64,000 nt of DNA from Exophiala sp. HKRS030 (GCA_023897205.1 JAHWDD010000003.1:1429665-1493664), one strand, 5' to 3'. Positions 23,338 to 35,716 are shown, counted from the first letter of the stretch. Translations and numbers: made by a program. Notes: generated from the letters alone by a model not told the origin.

Positions 23338-23733
23338 ATCTTCTTCAAAAAAGTCAGGGAGAGGATTTAATGTGTTCCGAGATTCTTAGGTCCAAGGTAT
23401 CTTTGTGGCAAAGATATCAATAGACTCATACATAGTATTATTGTCACAGAGAACGTGAGACAGGTACAAGGGCATGGTAGCTACTGACGGAATCTCCACT
23501 GTAGCTTCATAGAATAAGAAAATACCAGAACCAAAGAAAACCAACGTTGAAGGTCTCTCTGTCGAGTAGCTACTCTAGGTCGCCAAATATCGAAGAACAA
23601 AGAGATAAACCAGAAATCCGTGGACCAGAAGATTTCTAGAACAATCCAAAGTGACATCTAATTCACGATCGTTCGAATTCACAATCGTATTTGTTTGTTT
23701 GGCTATACAATCATAATGTTTCAAAATACAATA
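23338..23733. other. convergent 3' region of hxnP and hxnR
   Basis: AT-rich 3' untranslated sequence shared by two converging genes. No gene is seen. Confidence 0.5.
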
Positions 23734-26700
23734 CTATCTCAAAAAAGTCTCATACTCATTAATCGATCGTTCAGGCACGAGTCCTCTTAGTACCTTCATG
23801 CCCTCGTGCACGACGGCCCAACGGATGTTGCTGAGGTGTTTCGCCATGACCGCCGTCAAGCCGGAAGTCGAATACTTGCCCAAAGCCCTCCAAAGGTTCT
23901 CCGGCATGACACTGGCCATGCTGCTCACCAGGGCATTCATCTCCGCCTTGGCATGCCAGACGATTCCATCGTCGACACTATTGCTGTTGCTGTTGTGATT
24001 GTCTAGATGAGGCGAGTCTTTTGAAGTTGACGTTGTTGACGACACATGGTGTCTCTCTCTGCTGTCCACACCACCACCACCGCCTCCTCCTCCACTATAC
24101 GCTGACTTGTCCGTCGTATTGGCGAAATGAAAGGCCCAACAGGTCAGAGTAGACAAGTACAAGCACCAAGGGTAATGGAAGGCGTTGTTGACGTCCCAAT
24201 TTTCCAAGTTCATGATGCCGTCTCGGAGTAAGTGAGCCGCGTGCCACGCAGCCTTGGCCGCCGGTGTTGAACCCCCAGGTTTCGCCCAGTCCTTGACGAT
24301 GCGCCGGGACCGGTCGTAGTCGGCTCGAGTCACGGGACGGCCGATGATGTGTCGAGCTCCCGCGTAGATTTGTAGGTCCAAAATCTCTACGTTGAGAGTG
24401 ATGTGGGCGGCGTGGTAGATGGCCACGGTGGCGGTGCTGAAGCGGGTGAACTCGGCTTTCCGCATTGGGCTGTTGTCGCCCAGCGAGAGAGTCATGTTCA
24501 TGCAGTAAGTGTCGAAATCGGCCTTCCACGCATCGTATGATTGGGAAAGTCGATCTTGCCATTTCGTTTGATCCGAACAGGAAGAACCGTTGAGTTTTTC
24601 CATGCCTATAGACAACAGAAAAACAGATAAAGTGTTAGTGGAGTATTTTAGTAAAAGGGTGGAATATTGGGTCCGGTAGTAATGATACTCACCTAAAGAA
24701 GTCTGATCTCTTCGTTTCATATCCCATTGTACGGACATGAGACCGTGAAGAACCAAGAGGCGAGAAAGGGCGTTGAGTTGAGGGATTTGTATCCCAAGGT
24801 CGGGATTCATGTAGGCCTTTAAAACCGATAGATACGAAATCTGTGGCTCTTTTCGAGCGTATTTCCACCATTCTTCGGCCGAGTTGGCTTCCCATGTTGT
24901 CTGGTTACATGGTAAGGTGGTACGGAGTTCAAAGGATGACATGCACAGAGATTGAGAGAAGAGGACGGCGTGTTGTGTGTCCCATAGGAAGCAGAGGAAT
25001 GCCAGTCTGGTACCACAAGTGGTGTCAGCATGTGCAGTTGGGACTTGATATCAAGGAAGAAAGAAGTCTTTGATCGACATTACCTTTTACGAAGTTCAAC
25101 ATCAATAGCTTGACGCCAGTCGGACTCAAGGTCACCCGAACCTTCGCCGAAATTTGGTTGACGAACAGTTTGGCAATCACTTCGGCGAATTAAGCTACAA
25201 AGAAAGTCAGTATTGATGGTGCACGACAAACAAAGTCATGGGGAGGCGACCTACTTGATCAACAGTCCGTGGAAGAGATGTGCCATATCATGCTGCTTCT
25301 GGCCTGCTCTTGATTTTCCAAAACATTCCACCAGCAGGATCGTCTGAAGCATCCATAATTCCGGCGTCGATGAGAACGCCGAGTGTTGGAAGATCTGAGC
25401 TCGGAGGACGTCGTGAATGCATACCGCAAGTCTGTGGATGGCCTTTTCACTATAAGTGGCGCCCAGAAGCAAAACGGCCAAGAGCAGTAGAGGCTCGGTT
25501 TGGGACGGATCGAAAGTGGCTTGATGTAGAAGTGGATATGCGACGTTGAAACGGGAGAAGAAGAGATCAAGATAATTCTGCATCGAAGAAAGTGATAGGA
25601 GAGGGTGGTCGCGTGAGATCTCCGATCCTTCAGGCGTTCTAGGCTTTGCAGAAACCAGAATATCCAAGATTTCGTTGCGAGAGAGATCATCGATTGTAGG
25701 CATCGACCTACGTGGAGGGCTGGGGGGGAGAATCTGCATGTTGAACAGCCCGTTTGGCATATGCGATACCATGTTGCCTGGGTTGGCCGCCTGTGTTTGC
25801 ATCGAGTCTGGCGACGTAGTGGTCTGAGGGGAAAAGTCGAGTTCCGGAGTAGGATCTGAAGAGGACATGTGAGGCTCAACATGCCTGGGCGAAGGCGCAG
25901 TGGTTGGCATGGAGTTTTGTGCTGGAAGAGAACCGAATTGAAACATTTCTGTTCCTTGAATGGCATCTGAGGAAGATGATGAAGATGAAGTCTGCTGTAG
26001 TGTTGGCTGCCTGAACATTGCTTCCGCAGAGCCTGAAGGAGGCATTCTGTTGTTCCCTCTAAACGGGTCGATTGCTGGTTGTGAGGTTGTTTGATACTGT
26101 AAAGCCTCTAATTGATGATCTCGTGTTGGTCCTTGAGCATCTGGCATTGCATTGAAGTTTTGTGAAGGCGGTAGAGAAATCCGGGTAGTATCTGATATGT
26201 CGAATAACCAGTTGTAATTGTTCATTGTCGTAAATGGCATGTTGAAAGAGCTCGCTTATAAACTGATCAGCCAATATACACGCGATATCTTGAGCCTTTG
26301 ACTTACCTGTGTCAGGGTTAAACATATCATCCATTGGCATCTCACCTGGAATACCGAGCGACGAAGAAGTGTGCGATCCCCAAGATGAATTGGCCAGGAA
26401 ATCAAACATATCAGGACCCGCTGTGTGATCGATGAAATCTTGGTCATCGGGGAGTTCAGGAAGTTGATGTGAAAAATGATCAAGGGATTCGGCACTTAGC
26501 ATCGACTTTGGTGGTGACAATGGTTCAGCATCGATCATAGTCTGAGGGTTACAGCCTTCAGTGGTGATCGTCGAGCCTGTGTGATGGGGATAGTTTCCAT
26601 CCGTCGCCTGCTTCTTCGCAGAGACTCTACAGGCCTCACCTTGGGCAGGTCGCTTGTTCACGATGTTGCCTTCAGCGTCCCTCCATAGCTTTTTGCGACT

Positions 26701-26997
26701 TTCAATCACTCCGAGGCCTTCCCCACCGGCTTCCTCATCCTTTTGGCGATGACGAGCCATATGACGGTCTGCAGGGAGATTGTTTAATGCTTTTATCGCC
26801 TAGAAATCGAAATTCCATTGTCGCTTACCTAGAAGATCGGGTCTCTTGAAATGCAGACTGCATCTCGGGCAAGTGCTCTGCCCCTCGCTGTGGTTCAAGA
26901 TATGTCTTTGGAGGTGATCTGATCTAGTGAAGCCCTTTCCACACCCATCATGGGAGCAGATGTATTTTTTGGGCTTTGTGCTTGTCGTGGACGACAT
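23734..26997 (-). CDS. hxnR: C2H2 zinc-finger regulator with fungal-specific TF domain, probable HxnR
   Basis: Six exons (26829-26997, 26307-26768, 25255-26254, 25084-25194, 24693-25006, 23734-24605) give 975 residues. Two tandem C2H2 fingers open the protein: Cys14/Cys19/His32/His36 and Cys43/Cys46/His59/His63, the second finished only after splicing. A Ser/Pro/Gln-rich middle follows, then a Fungal_trans-type helical domain starting near 'YLDLFFSRFNVAYPLLH' and running through 'RLAFLCFLWDTQHA' and 'MSVQWDMKRR'. A poly-Gly/His/Ser linker lies near the C-terminus. HxnR is the pathway-specific activator of the A. nidulans hxn genes and has this C2H2 plus TF architecture. The second intron uses an AAG acceptor; the last (87 bp) is in frame without stops. 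Confidence 0.88.
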
Positions 26998-27519
26998 TAG
27001 GGGATGTTGATCTCAGTAACGCCCACTCCTTCGTAGCTGATACATGCAAGTCACCCACCACTTTCGATGTGAGTGAGACGGAGAGTCGAGTGAGAAGAGT
27101 GGTGGAGGTAGGGAGGGTCCAAGCATGGGAGAAGTTAAGGCGGGGAACTCAAGGGCCTTTAATTGATTGCCACAGGCATGAATGGACATTACCGACTGTT
27201 TGCGAGCCGTGTCACCCAGGGCAAAAGATAAGTAAGAGATATGGGTGGGTCAGCCCATCCCCACAGACCCAGAGCACACCATGGCTTCAAGTCAGGGAGT
27301 TTATTGTCTGCTACAAGCGAGCCAATGTAAGCCTAATAAAATAATCTATGCCCCGAATTTAGGTCCGAAGCAACCCAACGCCCATCTACAGAACTATTTC
27401 CAATATCGGGTTTAACAAGCTTGCCTATACTTGTCCTCTATCCTTATGACACGACCTCTTTCAGGACCTCTATGTAGCGAAACAGCTAGATGCTATCTTT
27501 CCCTTGTGACTGGTTAAAC
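26998..27519. promoter_or_regulatory. hxnR promoter and hxnT 3' region
   Basis: AGATAAG at 27226-27232, about 230 bp upstream of the hxnR start, matches an AreA-type GATA site. The GTACGA motif found in the divergent cluster promoters is not present here. Confidence 0.45.
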
Positions 27520-28805
27520 CTATGCGGAAACCTGTGTTTCCTTGTAGAATGGGTAGTCGACGTAGCCCTTCTGAGGAGGGTCAGCGCCGTAGAATGTTGT
27601 GCGGTCGTAGGGGTTCAATGGAAGACCCTCGGACAATCTCTTGGGAAGATCGGGATTGGCAATGAACCAACGACCAAAGATGATGCCATCGGCATCGCCG
27701 GCCTCAACCTTAGGAGCGGCATTCTCAGCGTTGTAATTGCCTGCGGCGATGAAATGAACGCCGCCCTTCTTGAGGATATTTCGGAAAGGTACTAGAGATG
27801 GCTTGCCCTCAGTTGCCCTGGATGCGACTGATGTTTCCTGAGTTGGCTGTTGTAAAGCCAGCATCTTTGCGGACTCGTCGAGAACTTCGTCGAATCTAGG
27901 TTCGACCATGTGGACATATGCAGGGCGGTTGGCCTGTGGCAGTGATGCAATTTGCTCGCAAAGATAGCCCCAGTGAGCGTTAGGGTTGGAATCCTTGGTG
28001 TCTTGGAAGTAGTTGTAAGGGGACAATCGAATGCCGACTTTGGCTGCTCCGACAGCTTCCGTGACAGCCTTGATGACTTCAAGCGGGAATCGGCAACGGT
28101 TTTCTACCGAGCCACCATAAGAGTCGGTTCGGTTGTTGACATTGTCGTGTAGAAACTGATCCAAGAGATATCCATTGGCACTAAAGTTGTTAGGATATGA
28201 GACTGCAGAAACGACCGCGTTTACACTCACCCATGGATCTCAACGCCATCAAATCCAGCTTCCATGGCTCGCTTGGCAGCAGCCGCATGTTCCTGCACGA
28301 TTCCTTGGATGCCCTCTACCGACAGCGGTTTTGGGGGCGTCGAAGAATAATCGGATCCGTCCAAAGCCTTTCCAGAAATCGGGATATTGCTCGAGCTAAC
28401 GGCATCTTCACCACCAAGAAATGCTGGAACGGTGGCACGACCGACGTGCCATAGCTGGCAGTAGATGAAACCGCCCTTTGCGTGAACGGCATCAGTGACT
28501 TTCTTCCAGCCGCTGATTTGGCCCTTGGTGAAGATTCCTGGAACACCAGGGTAACCGCAAGATAACCGGCTGATAGGGCAGGCCTCAGTCAATTGAAAGC
28601 CACCTTTGCTGGCACGCTGTGAGTAATATTCAATCACCAAGTCGTTGGGGACATAGACGCCGTCAGATTCCTTTGAGCCTCTCATGCGAGTTAGAGGGGC
28701 CATCATAACCCGATGTTCGAGATTAATGGCGCCCAATTTGAGTGGCTTGAACAACAAAGTGTCCTCAAGCGGCTTGAAGCCGGTAGGTGATGTTCGTGAT
28801 GGCAT
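27520..28805 (-). CDS. hxnT: old-yellow-enzyme family flavin oxidoreductase, probable HxnT
   Basis: Two exons (28231-28805, 27520-28180) with a 50-bp intron give 411 residues, the full length of an FMN-dependent ene-reductase. Landmarks: 'LEHRVMMAPLTRMR' (FMN-binding first strand), 'FIYCQLWHVGRAT' (HVGR), 'GFDGVEIHGANGYLLDQFL' rebuilt exactly at the splice, 'RTDSYGGSVENR', and 'ADGIIFGRWFIANPDLP' near the end. The enzyme should use NAD(P)H to reduce an activated C=C bond. In A. nidulans HxnT acts on 2,5-dihydroxypyridine downstream of HxnX (recalled). It is divergent from hxnS. Confidence 0.88.
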
Positions 28806-29558
28806 GCTGAACTGTTGGCCTGACTTGTTGGTTCTTCGATAGATCCTCTAAGCTCACAATCGATCACTTCGATGCTGAATCTGCGTTGTAGGAGTGATTG
28901 ATATTGAAGATTCACAATTGGAAGTATACAAACCCGTCAAAGGACTTCGTACTCGTACGTGGAGTGTCCTCCACGCCCACCGCCTTCATAATTTTCACCT
29001 TGCCAGAAGTGGGCAAAAAATCGCACTGTCCATTCGAGACTGTGGACCATTGCAACTCTGTGACCAACAAGCTAGTTGGCTGTCGAGAGTGATGTTCATT
29101 TGAAAAGGCAAGATGCATAGCTTCTCTGGAGTACGAGTATGGGTCCTAGCCCATTCTACCCTCAGCCGACAGAAAACCGGGCTATGGCTCGTTCCTCGGA
29201 CGTGCAACTGCTGAGTAGCAATCAAGAGTGGGGGAAGGTCGACGACAATCTGCTCCTCTCTCACCATCCCTGCCATGGAAGGACCCTGGTGACTCTAGTC
29301 TTCAAGGTCCCTTCACTATCGCTGAAGTCCGCAGGATGTACCGAACCAATAACACGACATGTAATCGAATATCGTACTATGCTTGTACTCGTACAGATGA
29401 CGGGACGCTGGCTGGCCCGTTGTGCTGATCATATGTAAGATGAACACTCGTACATTCACTTTTCAGTGAAGGTGCCTAAGTATATTTTGCCATCTGGCGG
29501 CGATGACAACAGTGAACCTGGAGAGGCTGGCACCCGACACATCATAAACGAAGCAGCA
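28806..29558. promoter_or_regulatory. divergent hxnT/hxnS promoter with repeated ACTCGTAC
   Basis: 753 bp between outward-facing starts. The octamer ACTCGTAC occurs four times, at 28951-28958, 29131-29138 (inverted), 29387-29394 and 29446-29453; a shorter TCGTAC is at 29372-29377. Two possible GATA sites (CGATAG) are near 28838 and, inverted, at 29316-29321. Chance expectation for four copies of one octamer here is far below one, so it is a strong candidate operator; the binding protein is unknown. Confidence 0.6.
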
Positions 29559-32500
29559 ATGGCATTACCCTTCGTCGCCTGTCGTAAGGCGGTTCCAGCC
29601 CCATTCGAAAAGCTGCAAAGTCTCATCGAATCCGAATTCGTCGAGTCGACATTGCAGTTTTACATGAATGGCAGAAAAGTTGTTCTTGAGAATCCGAATC
29701 CAGAGTGGACGTTGCTGGACTTCATTCGCGCTCAACATGGGAATAAAGGTACCAAACTCGGCTGTGGCGAGGGCGGCTGCGGTGCTTGCACGGTCGTTTT
29801 GCAGCAGCTTGATCGAGATTCTGCAAAGCCGAGACTGAGACATCTGGCCGTGAATGCCTGTCTCTACCCGCTGGTCGGTGTCGTTGGCAAACACTTGATT
29901 ACCGTTGAAGGACTCGGAACGGTGGGCCACCCACACCCCCTTCAGGAACGAATTGCGAAGCTTCATGGCTCCCAGTGTGGCTTCTGTACACCTGGAATAG
30001 TGATGAGCATGTACGCAATGATCAGGAACGCCTGGGATCCCGCATCACATTCATTCAGACTATCAGCCAGTGATATTGAGCTCGAGGGCCACCTGGATGG
30101 CAACTTGTGCCGGTGCACAGGCTACAAGCCTATCCTGGCAGCCGCAAAGACTTTCATCGTAGATGACCTACAATCCAGCATTGTCGAGGAGCACGACAGC
30201 GATGAGGCTCTCCTTGCAGGCGAGCAAGGCGAGCGGACCAAATATGTACCTGAAGGTATTCCGGAACTTCTCAAAAAATCACCCATGTCATGCGGTAGGC
30301 CCGGTGGCTGCTGCAGAGATAACCCAGGGTCAAATTCAGGATGCTCATCCAAAGACGATTCAGCCGAGAGCGCCCAAGAAACATCCTCCGATGAAGAATC
30401 TGGTCAGAGCTCGCAAACATCTATGGGTTCTTCTGGTCAGTCAGAGGGGAAGGAGGTGAGCGGGACCTCTTATGGCCTGCCGATCAGGATGAGAAAACGA
30501 GATCCTCCGCCGGGAGAAGAAGGAGAAGGTCTCAAGACTGGAAGTGGTCTGGACGCTCCTCCGCCCAAGTCGTATCGGGCTGGTTTACTACCTGATTTGC
30601 TCCCCTACACTCCCGGGACTGAGCTGATCTTCCCGCCCTCACTGAGGAAGTTCGAGCTGCAACCAATATGCTATGGCAACTCGGACATGATTTGGCTCAG
30701 ACCAACTACCCTTGAGCAATTGCTCGCCATCAAGTCCTTGGACCCCACTGCAAAGCTGGTGGGAGGTTCGAGCGAAGTCCAAGTTGAGATACGTTTCAAG
30801 TACTCCAAGTTTGCCATTATGGTCTTCGTTGGCGACATTCCGGAATTGAAGCAGGCCAACATGCCCTCTAGCGATAAGGACATCGCTCAGATGACCGAGC
30901 TCGTCGTTGGTGCCAACACCAGCCTGACAGATTGCGAGGCTCTCTTCAAAGACCTCTCCCGCAAACTAGGACGACGCGGCTTGGTACTCGAGGCTGCAAG
31001 AAAGCAACTTCGATATTTCGCAGGACGACAAATTCGAAACGCCGCCTCGCTCGCCGGTAACATAGCAACCGCGTCCCCGATCTCCGACATGAATCCTGTC
31101 CTACTTGCTTCAGGAGCTACGGTCGTCGCTCAAAGCAAAAGCAGCGGCGAAATCCTCCTACCGATGAAGACATTCTTCCTCGGTTACCGCAAGACTAGTC
31201 TGCCTTCGGACGCTGTCATCACGAAAATCCGCTTTCCCATCCCTCCTCCCGAAGTACTAGAGATCACAAAGGCCTATAAACAGGCGAAGAGAAAGGATGA
31301 TGATATCGCTATTGTCACCGCAGCCTTCACAGTCAGACTGACCGACGATGGACGTGTTGAAACAATAGCACTAGCCTATGGAGGTATGGCGCCAACGACT
31401 GTCCTGGCAAAGAACACTGCAGAGGTGCTCAGTGGTCAGAAATGGTACGACTCACGAACACTCGAGGCCGGTCTTCAATCTTTGCGGAAGGATTTCAATC
31501 TAAGTTATGGTGTCCCGGGAGGCATGGCGACTTATCGTATCACTCTAGCACTCTCGTTCTTCTTCCGTTTCTGGCACGAGGTAGTTGCCGAACTCAAGCT
31601 CGGCGAGGTCGATCCTGAATTGATCGAAGAGATCCACAGGGGCATCTCGTCGGGGAACCGAGACAACTTCAATCCCAACGAACAAAGAGTGGTTGGAAAG
31701 CAGATTCCGCATCTGTCTGCACTCAAACAGAACACTGGAGAGGCGGAGTACCTCGATGACATCCCCCACCAGGACCAGGAGTTATATGGGGCATTCGTGT
31801 TTTCGCAAAAGGCACACGCCAAGCTGATCGAAGTCGACTTTTCACCTTCCATTGGTCCCGGTCTAGCTATTGGTTACGTGGACAAGAATGACCTCACCAA
31901 GGAACGTAACTCCTGGGGTCCCATCCGCGCTGATGAACCCTTATTCGCCGATGGCATTGTCCAGTCTCACGGCCAAGTCATTGGCTTGGTCTACGCTGCT
32001 ACTGCTCTCCAGGCACAAAAAGCTGCGAGGTTGGTGAAGGTGGTCTATGAAGACCTCCCACCGATCCTGACCATAGACGAGGCTATCGAGGCGAAGAGTT
32101 TCTATGACCACGCACGTCAACTGAAGAAAGGTCTCGCCATCGAAGACGCCATGGACAAGGCCTTTGCAGGATGCGACCGGGTATTTGAAGGGACAGTCCG
32201 CATGGGAGGACAAGAACATTTCTATCTCGAAACAAATGCGTCCATGGTCATTCCGCACATCGAGGATGGGTACATGGATGTTTGGTCCTCTACACAAAAC
32301 ACGTAAGTTGCCACCAAATCATGTCCTGTCAGAGCGTGCGCGTGCATAGTTGATCATCTTGAGAGACAAGTAAGTATAAACTGACTTTCCAAAACAGAAT
32401 GGAAACCCAAGAATGGGTGAGCCACACGACAGGTATGCCCAGCAACCGCATCAACGCACGAGTCAAGCGCATGGGAGGAGCATTTGGTGGCAAAGAATCA

Positions 32501-34303
32501 CGAAGCACGCCGATCGCATGCGTGTTGGCCGTCGCCGCGCAAAAGGAGAAACGCCCGATTCGATGCATGCTCAACCGCGACGAAGACATGATGACCAGCG
32601 GTCAGAGACACCCCTTCCAGGCTCGGTGGAAGGTCGGGGCCCTGAACGACGGCACCCTCGTCGCGCTTGACGTCGACCTCTACAACAACGCCGGCTGGTC
32701 TTACGACATGAGCGGGGCCGTCATGGATCGGTGTGCTACGCACGTCGAAAACTGCTACGAGATCCCCAATGTGCATGTGCGCGGCCACCTGTGCAAGACC
32801 AACACGCACAGCAACACTGCGTTCCGAGGATTCGGTGGTCCACAAGCCATGTTCATCGCAGAAACGTACATGTATGCCGTCGCCGAAGGACTCGGGATCG
32901 ACATCGACCAGTTGCGTCTGAAGAACATGTACAAGCAAGGAAATCACACGCCGTTCCTGCAGTTGATCGACGAGGACTGGCATGTGCCGTTGTTGATGTC
33001 CCAGTTGAAAGAGCGATGTGACTTTGAGAATCGTAAGACGGCGGTTAAAGCGTACAATGAGAAGAACAAGTGGAAGAAGCGCGGCATGGCATTGATCCCT
33101 GCGAAATTCGGAATCAGTTTTGCCACTGCAAACCACTTGAATCAAGCCAGTGCCGCCGTCAAGATCTTTGCCGATGGCAGCGTTCTTCTGCACCATGGTG
33201 GTACCGAGGTAAGTCTCTCAATCCTTTATATTTGCTAGATATATGCCTTTTCCCCCTCGTTGTGGAGATCCGTCACGTTCCATCCTTCACCCAGCCAGAA
33301 CTAACTATTTCCAAATAGATGGGCCAAGGTCTCTATACAAAAATGGCACAGGTTGCGGCTCAAGAGCTCAATCTTCCAGTTGACGCCATCTATACCAATG
33401 AAACACAATCCTTCTACACGGCGAACGTGTCGCCTACCGCCGCGTCTTCGGGTAGTGATCTGAACGGCATGGCCGTCAAGGATGCGTGCGATCAGTTGAA
33501 TGAGCGTCTGAAACCATACCGTGAGAAGTTTGGTCCTGACGCCAGTATGAAAACCATCGCACATGCAGCGTACATGGATCGTGTCAACCTGTCGGCTTCA
33601 GGATTTTACAAAATGCCAAAAGTTGGATATCAATGGGGTAACTATAAATTGGGTTCAGTCAAGCCAATGTACTATTACTGGACACAGGTGAGATCTACTC
33701 TTATGTCTTATCATCTTGACCGAAAAGCCATTCGTTAGGTACTGACGAGTTTTGTTGGTTGTTTTCTAGGGCGTCGCATGCAGTGAAGTCGAACTTGACT
33801 TATTGACAGGAGACCATACAGTCCTCAGGACCGATATCCACATGGACGTGGGTCGATCTATCAACCCGGCAATCGACTATGGTCAGATTGAAGGCGCGTA
33901 CGTTCAAGGTCAAGGGCTCTTCACCATCGAAGAATCTCTCTGGACCCGAGACGGTCAATTGTTCACAAGGGGGCCGGGAACCTACAAAATCCCTGGCTTC
34001 AGCGATATCCCTCAAGAGTTCAATGTCACCTTGCTCCAGGGCGTGTCGTGGAACCACCTCAACACGATCCAGAGCAGTAAAGGCGTCGGGGAGCCTCCTT
34101 TGTTCTTGGGTGCCGCCGCATTGTTCGCTTTGAGGGATGCGTTGGTGAGTGCGAGAAAGGACAATGGAGTCAAGGAGCCGTTGATCCTTCACAGTCCTGC
34201 CACGGCCGAGAGACTTCGATTGGCGGTGGGCGATGATCTGTTGAAGATGGGGACCGTGATGCCGAAAGAAGGTGAGAAGAACTTTCTGGTGGCCGTGGCT
34301 TAA
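29559..34303 (+). CDS. hxnS: molybdenum hydroxylase (xanthine dehydrogenase family), probable nicotinate hydroxylase HxnS
   Basis: Four exons (29559-32302, 32398-33208, 33319-33687, 33770-34303) give 1485 residues. Domains in order: plant-type 2Fe-2S (Cys69, Cys74, Cys77), a second 2Fe-2S (Cys140, Cys143, then Cys184 and Cys186 in 'CRCTGY'), and a linker with 'CGRPGGCC' and an acidic Ser-rich expansion (about 235-355). The FAD domain (about 365-600) and the Mo-cofactor domains follow, with '[11 protein letters not shown]', '[10 protein letters not shown]' (substrate Arg) and '[10 protein letters not shown]' (catalytic Glu). It is longer than usual xanthine dehydrogenase (about 1350). Sequence alone does not separate HxnS from xanthine dehydrogenase HxA; beside hxnT and hxnR, nicotinate 6-hydroxylation is the likely role. 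The open frame extends upstream of ATG 29559 without another ATG. Confidence 0.87.
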
Positions 34304-34754
34304 GATTACTATTTATTTCAGCTTGAGGATGAGAGTAACGAAAATAAAACAAACACTATGAATGTACGTATGAATAAGTAATGCTTGGGTGGAACAATTC
34401 CCATCGGCGTGTCGTCAAGTGTCCAGTAATTCGATGCGCCGTGGAATAGGTACCTGGGATTAGGAGGGCTTCCCTGTTTACCTGGTACAAGTATTATAAC
34501 TAGAAACCAGCCAGTCTCATAAGATTGTTGTTCTCTTAATTGTTTACGTACGGAGTACATTCCTGCTGGACAGGGATATATCATTGTCAACATGATTCGA
34601 CCAATGACACAAATTGTCCTTTAAGCGAGACCTCCAAAGGCAACAGCATTTCTTTTCTACACACAACCATCCATTCGCCATTACTTACTCGCCCGAGGTT
34701 CAGGGTCCTTGCAATTGCCATTTCAATAACCATGCAATAGTTCTACCTTATACC
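34304..34754. other. intergenic stretch
   Basis: hxnS 3' region and promoter of the next gene. No gene or clear repeat is seen. Confidence 0.4.
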
Positions 34755-35573
34755 ATGAAGGTCATTGTGACTGGCGCCACAGGCTTCATAGGCAAACAGG
34801 TCGTTGTTCAATGTATTCAAAATCCAACAATAACCTCGGTGATTGTTCTCACGAGACGAGAAATCGACAAGAACCTCAGCAGTGACCCCAAGGTGCAAGT
34901 GATAATTCACCAAGACTTTGAAACATATCCTCAAGAATTACTTCATCAAATACAAGGGTCACAAGGATGCATATGGTATTAATCACAACCCGACGTGTGG
35001 TAGATATACTTACAGAGGTCAATTAGGTGCCTAGGTGGTAAGGTCGGGGACTTTCCTGATCTCGAAACAGCGAGAAAGGTCGGCGTAGACTACACATTGG
35101 CTGCTGCGAATGCGTTTGTCAAAGGTGTCTGTCCTGGTTTTCAGTCACAATCACAAAAGTTTCAATTTGTCTTTTGTAGTGGTGATGGAGCAGAGTGTGA
35201 TCAAGACAAAAGTCTGTGGATGCTTTCAGATACTCGAAAGATCAAGGTAATTTTCTCGCATTTCTCTGTCGATGATGAACATCATTGATCATTGATCACA
35301 AGTCACTAACTACACGAAAACCAAAAAAAGGGATCTGTTGAACGAGGATTGTTGGATATTGCCGAAGCAAACCCAAACGTCTTTGCAGCCACCATGCTCA
35401 GACCAGGCGGTGTGATTCCAGACGATAAAGAGGTGCTTGGAACAATTGGAGGCCTCATGATGATTCCAGTTGTGAAAGTATCCCAACTTGCAAAGGCACT
35501 GGTTAGGGTATGCGTCGAACCACCGGACGCGAGAGTCGTTCCCAACAAGGAGATCCGGCGACTTAGTGCTTGA
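34755..35573 (+). CDS. NAD(P)-binding Rossmann protein (epimerase/HTATIP2-like)
   Basis: Three exons (34755-34975, 35027-35246, 35331-35573) give 227 residues. The N-terminus 'MKVIVTGATGFIGKQVV' holds the GxTGFIG dinucleotide motif at residues 7-13. 'GCIWCLGGK' is restored at the first splice. The rest ('FVFCSGDGAE', 'RGLLDIAEANP', 'FAATMLRPGGV') matches small fungal nucleoside-diphosphate-sugar epimerase-like proteins. These lack a firm Tyr-xxx-Lys pair; none is seen here, so catalysis is uncertain. It starts 452 bp after hxnS on the same strand. Confidence 0.8.
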
Positions 35574-35716
35574 CCAAATCCTTTGGGTGACGGCCGTGGT
35601 CCGCTCCTGGGGGAAAAGACGTTTGCTAACCCACGAGAGGAATTCGGTAATCCTTGATGGGTGAATTGGGTTGAGTGGAATAGAATATTACAGTCCAGTC
35701 TCTCTAGCTTCAGGTA

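Noticed and set aside
29559..34303. ordinary xanthine dehydrogenase (hxA)
   Set aside because: Not excluded by residues, but the OYE, C2H2 regulator, carrier and hydroxylase neighbours make HxnS more likely.
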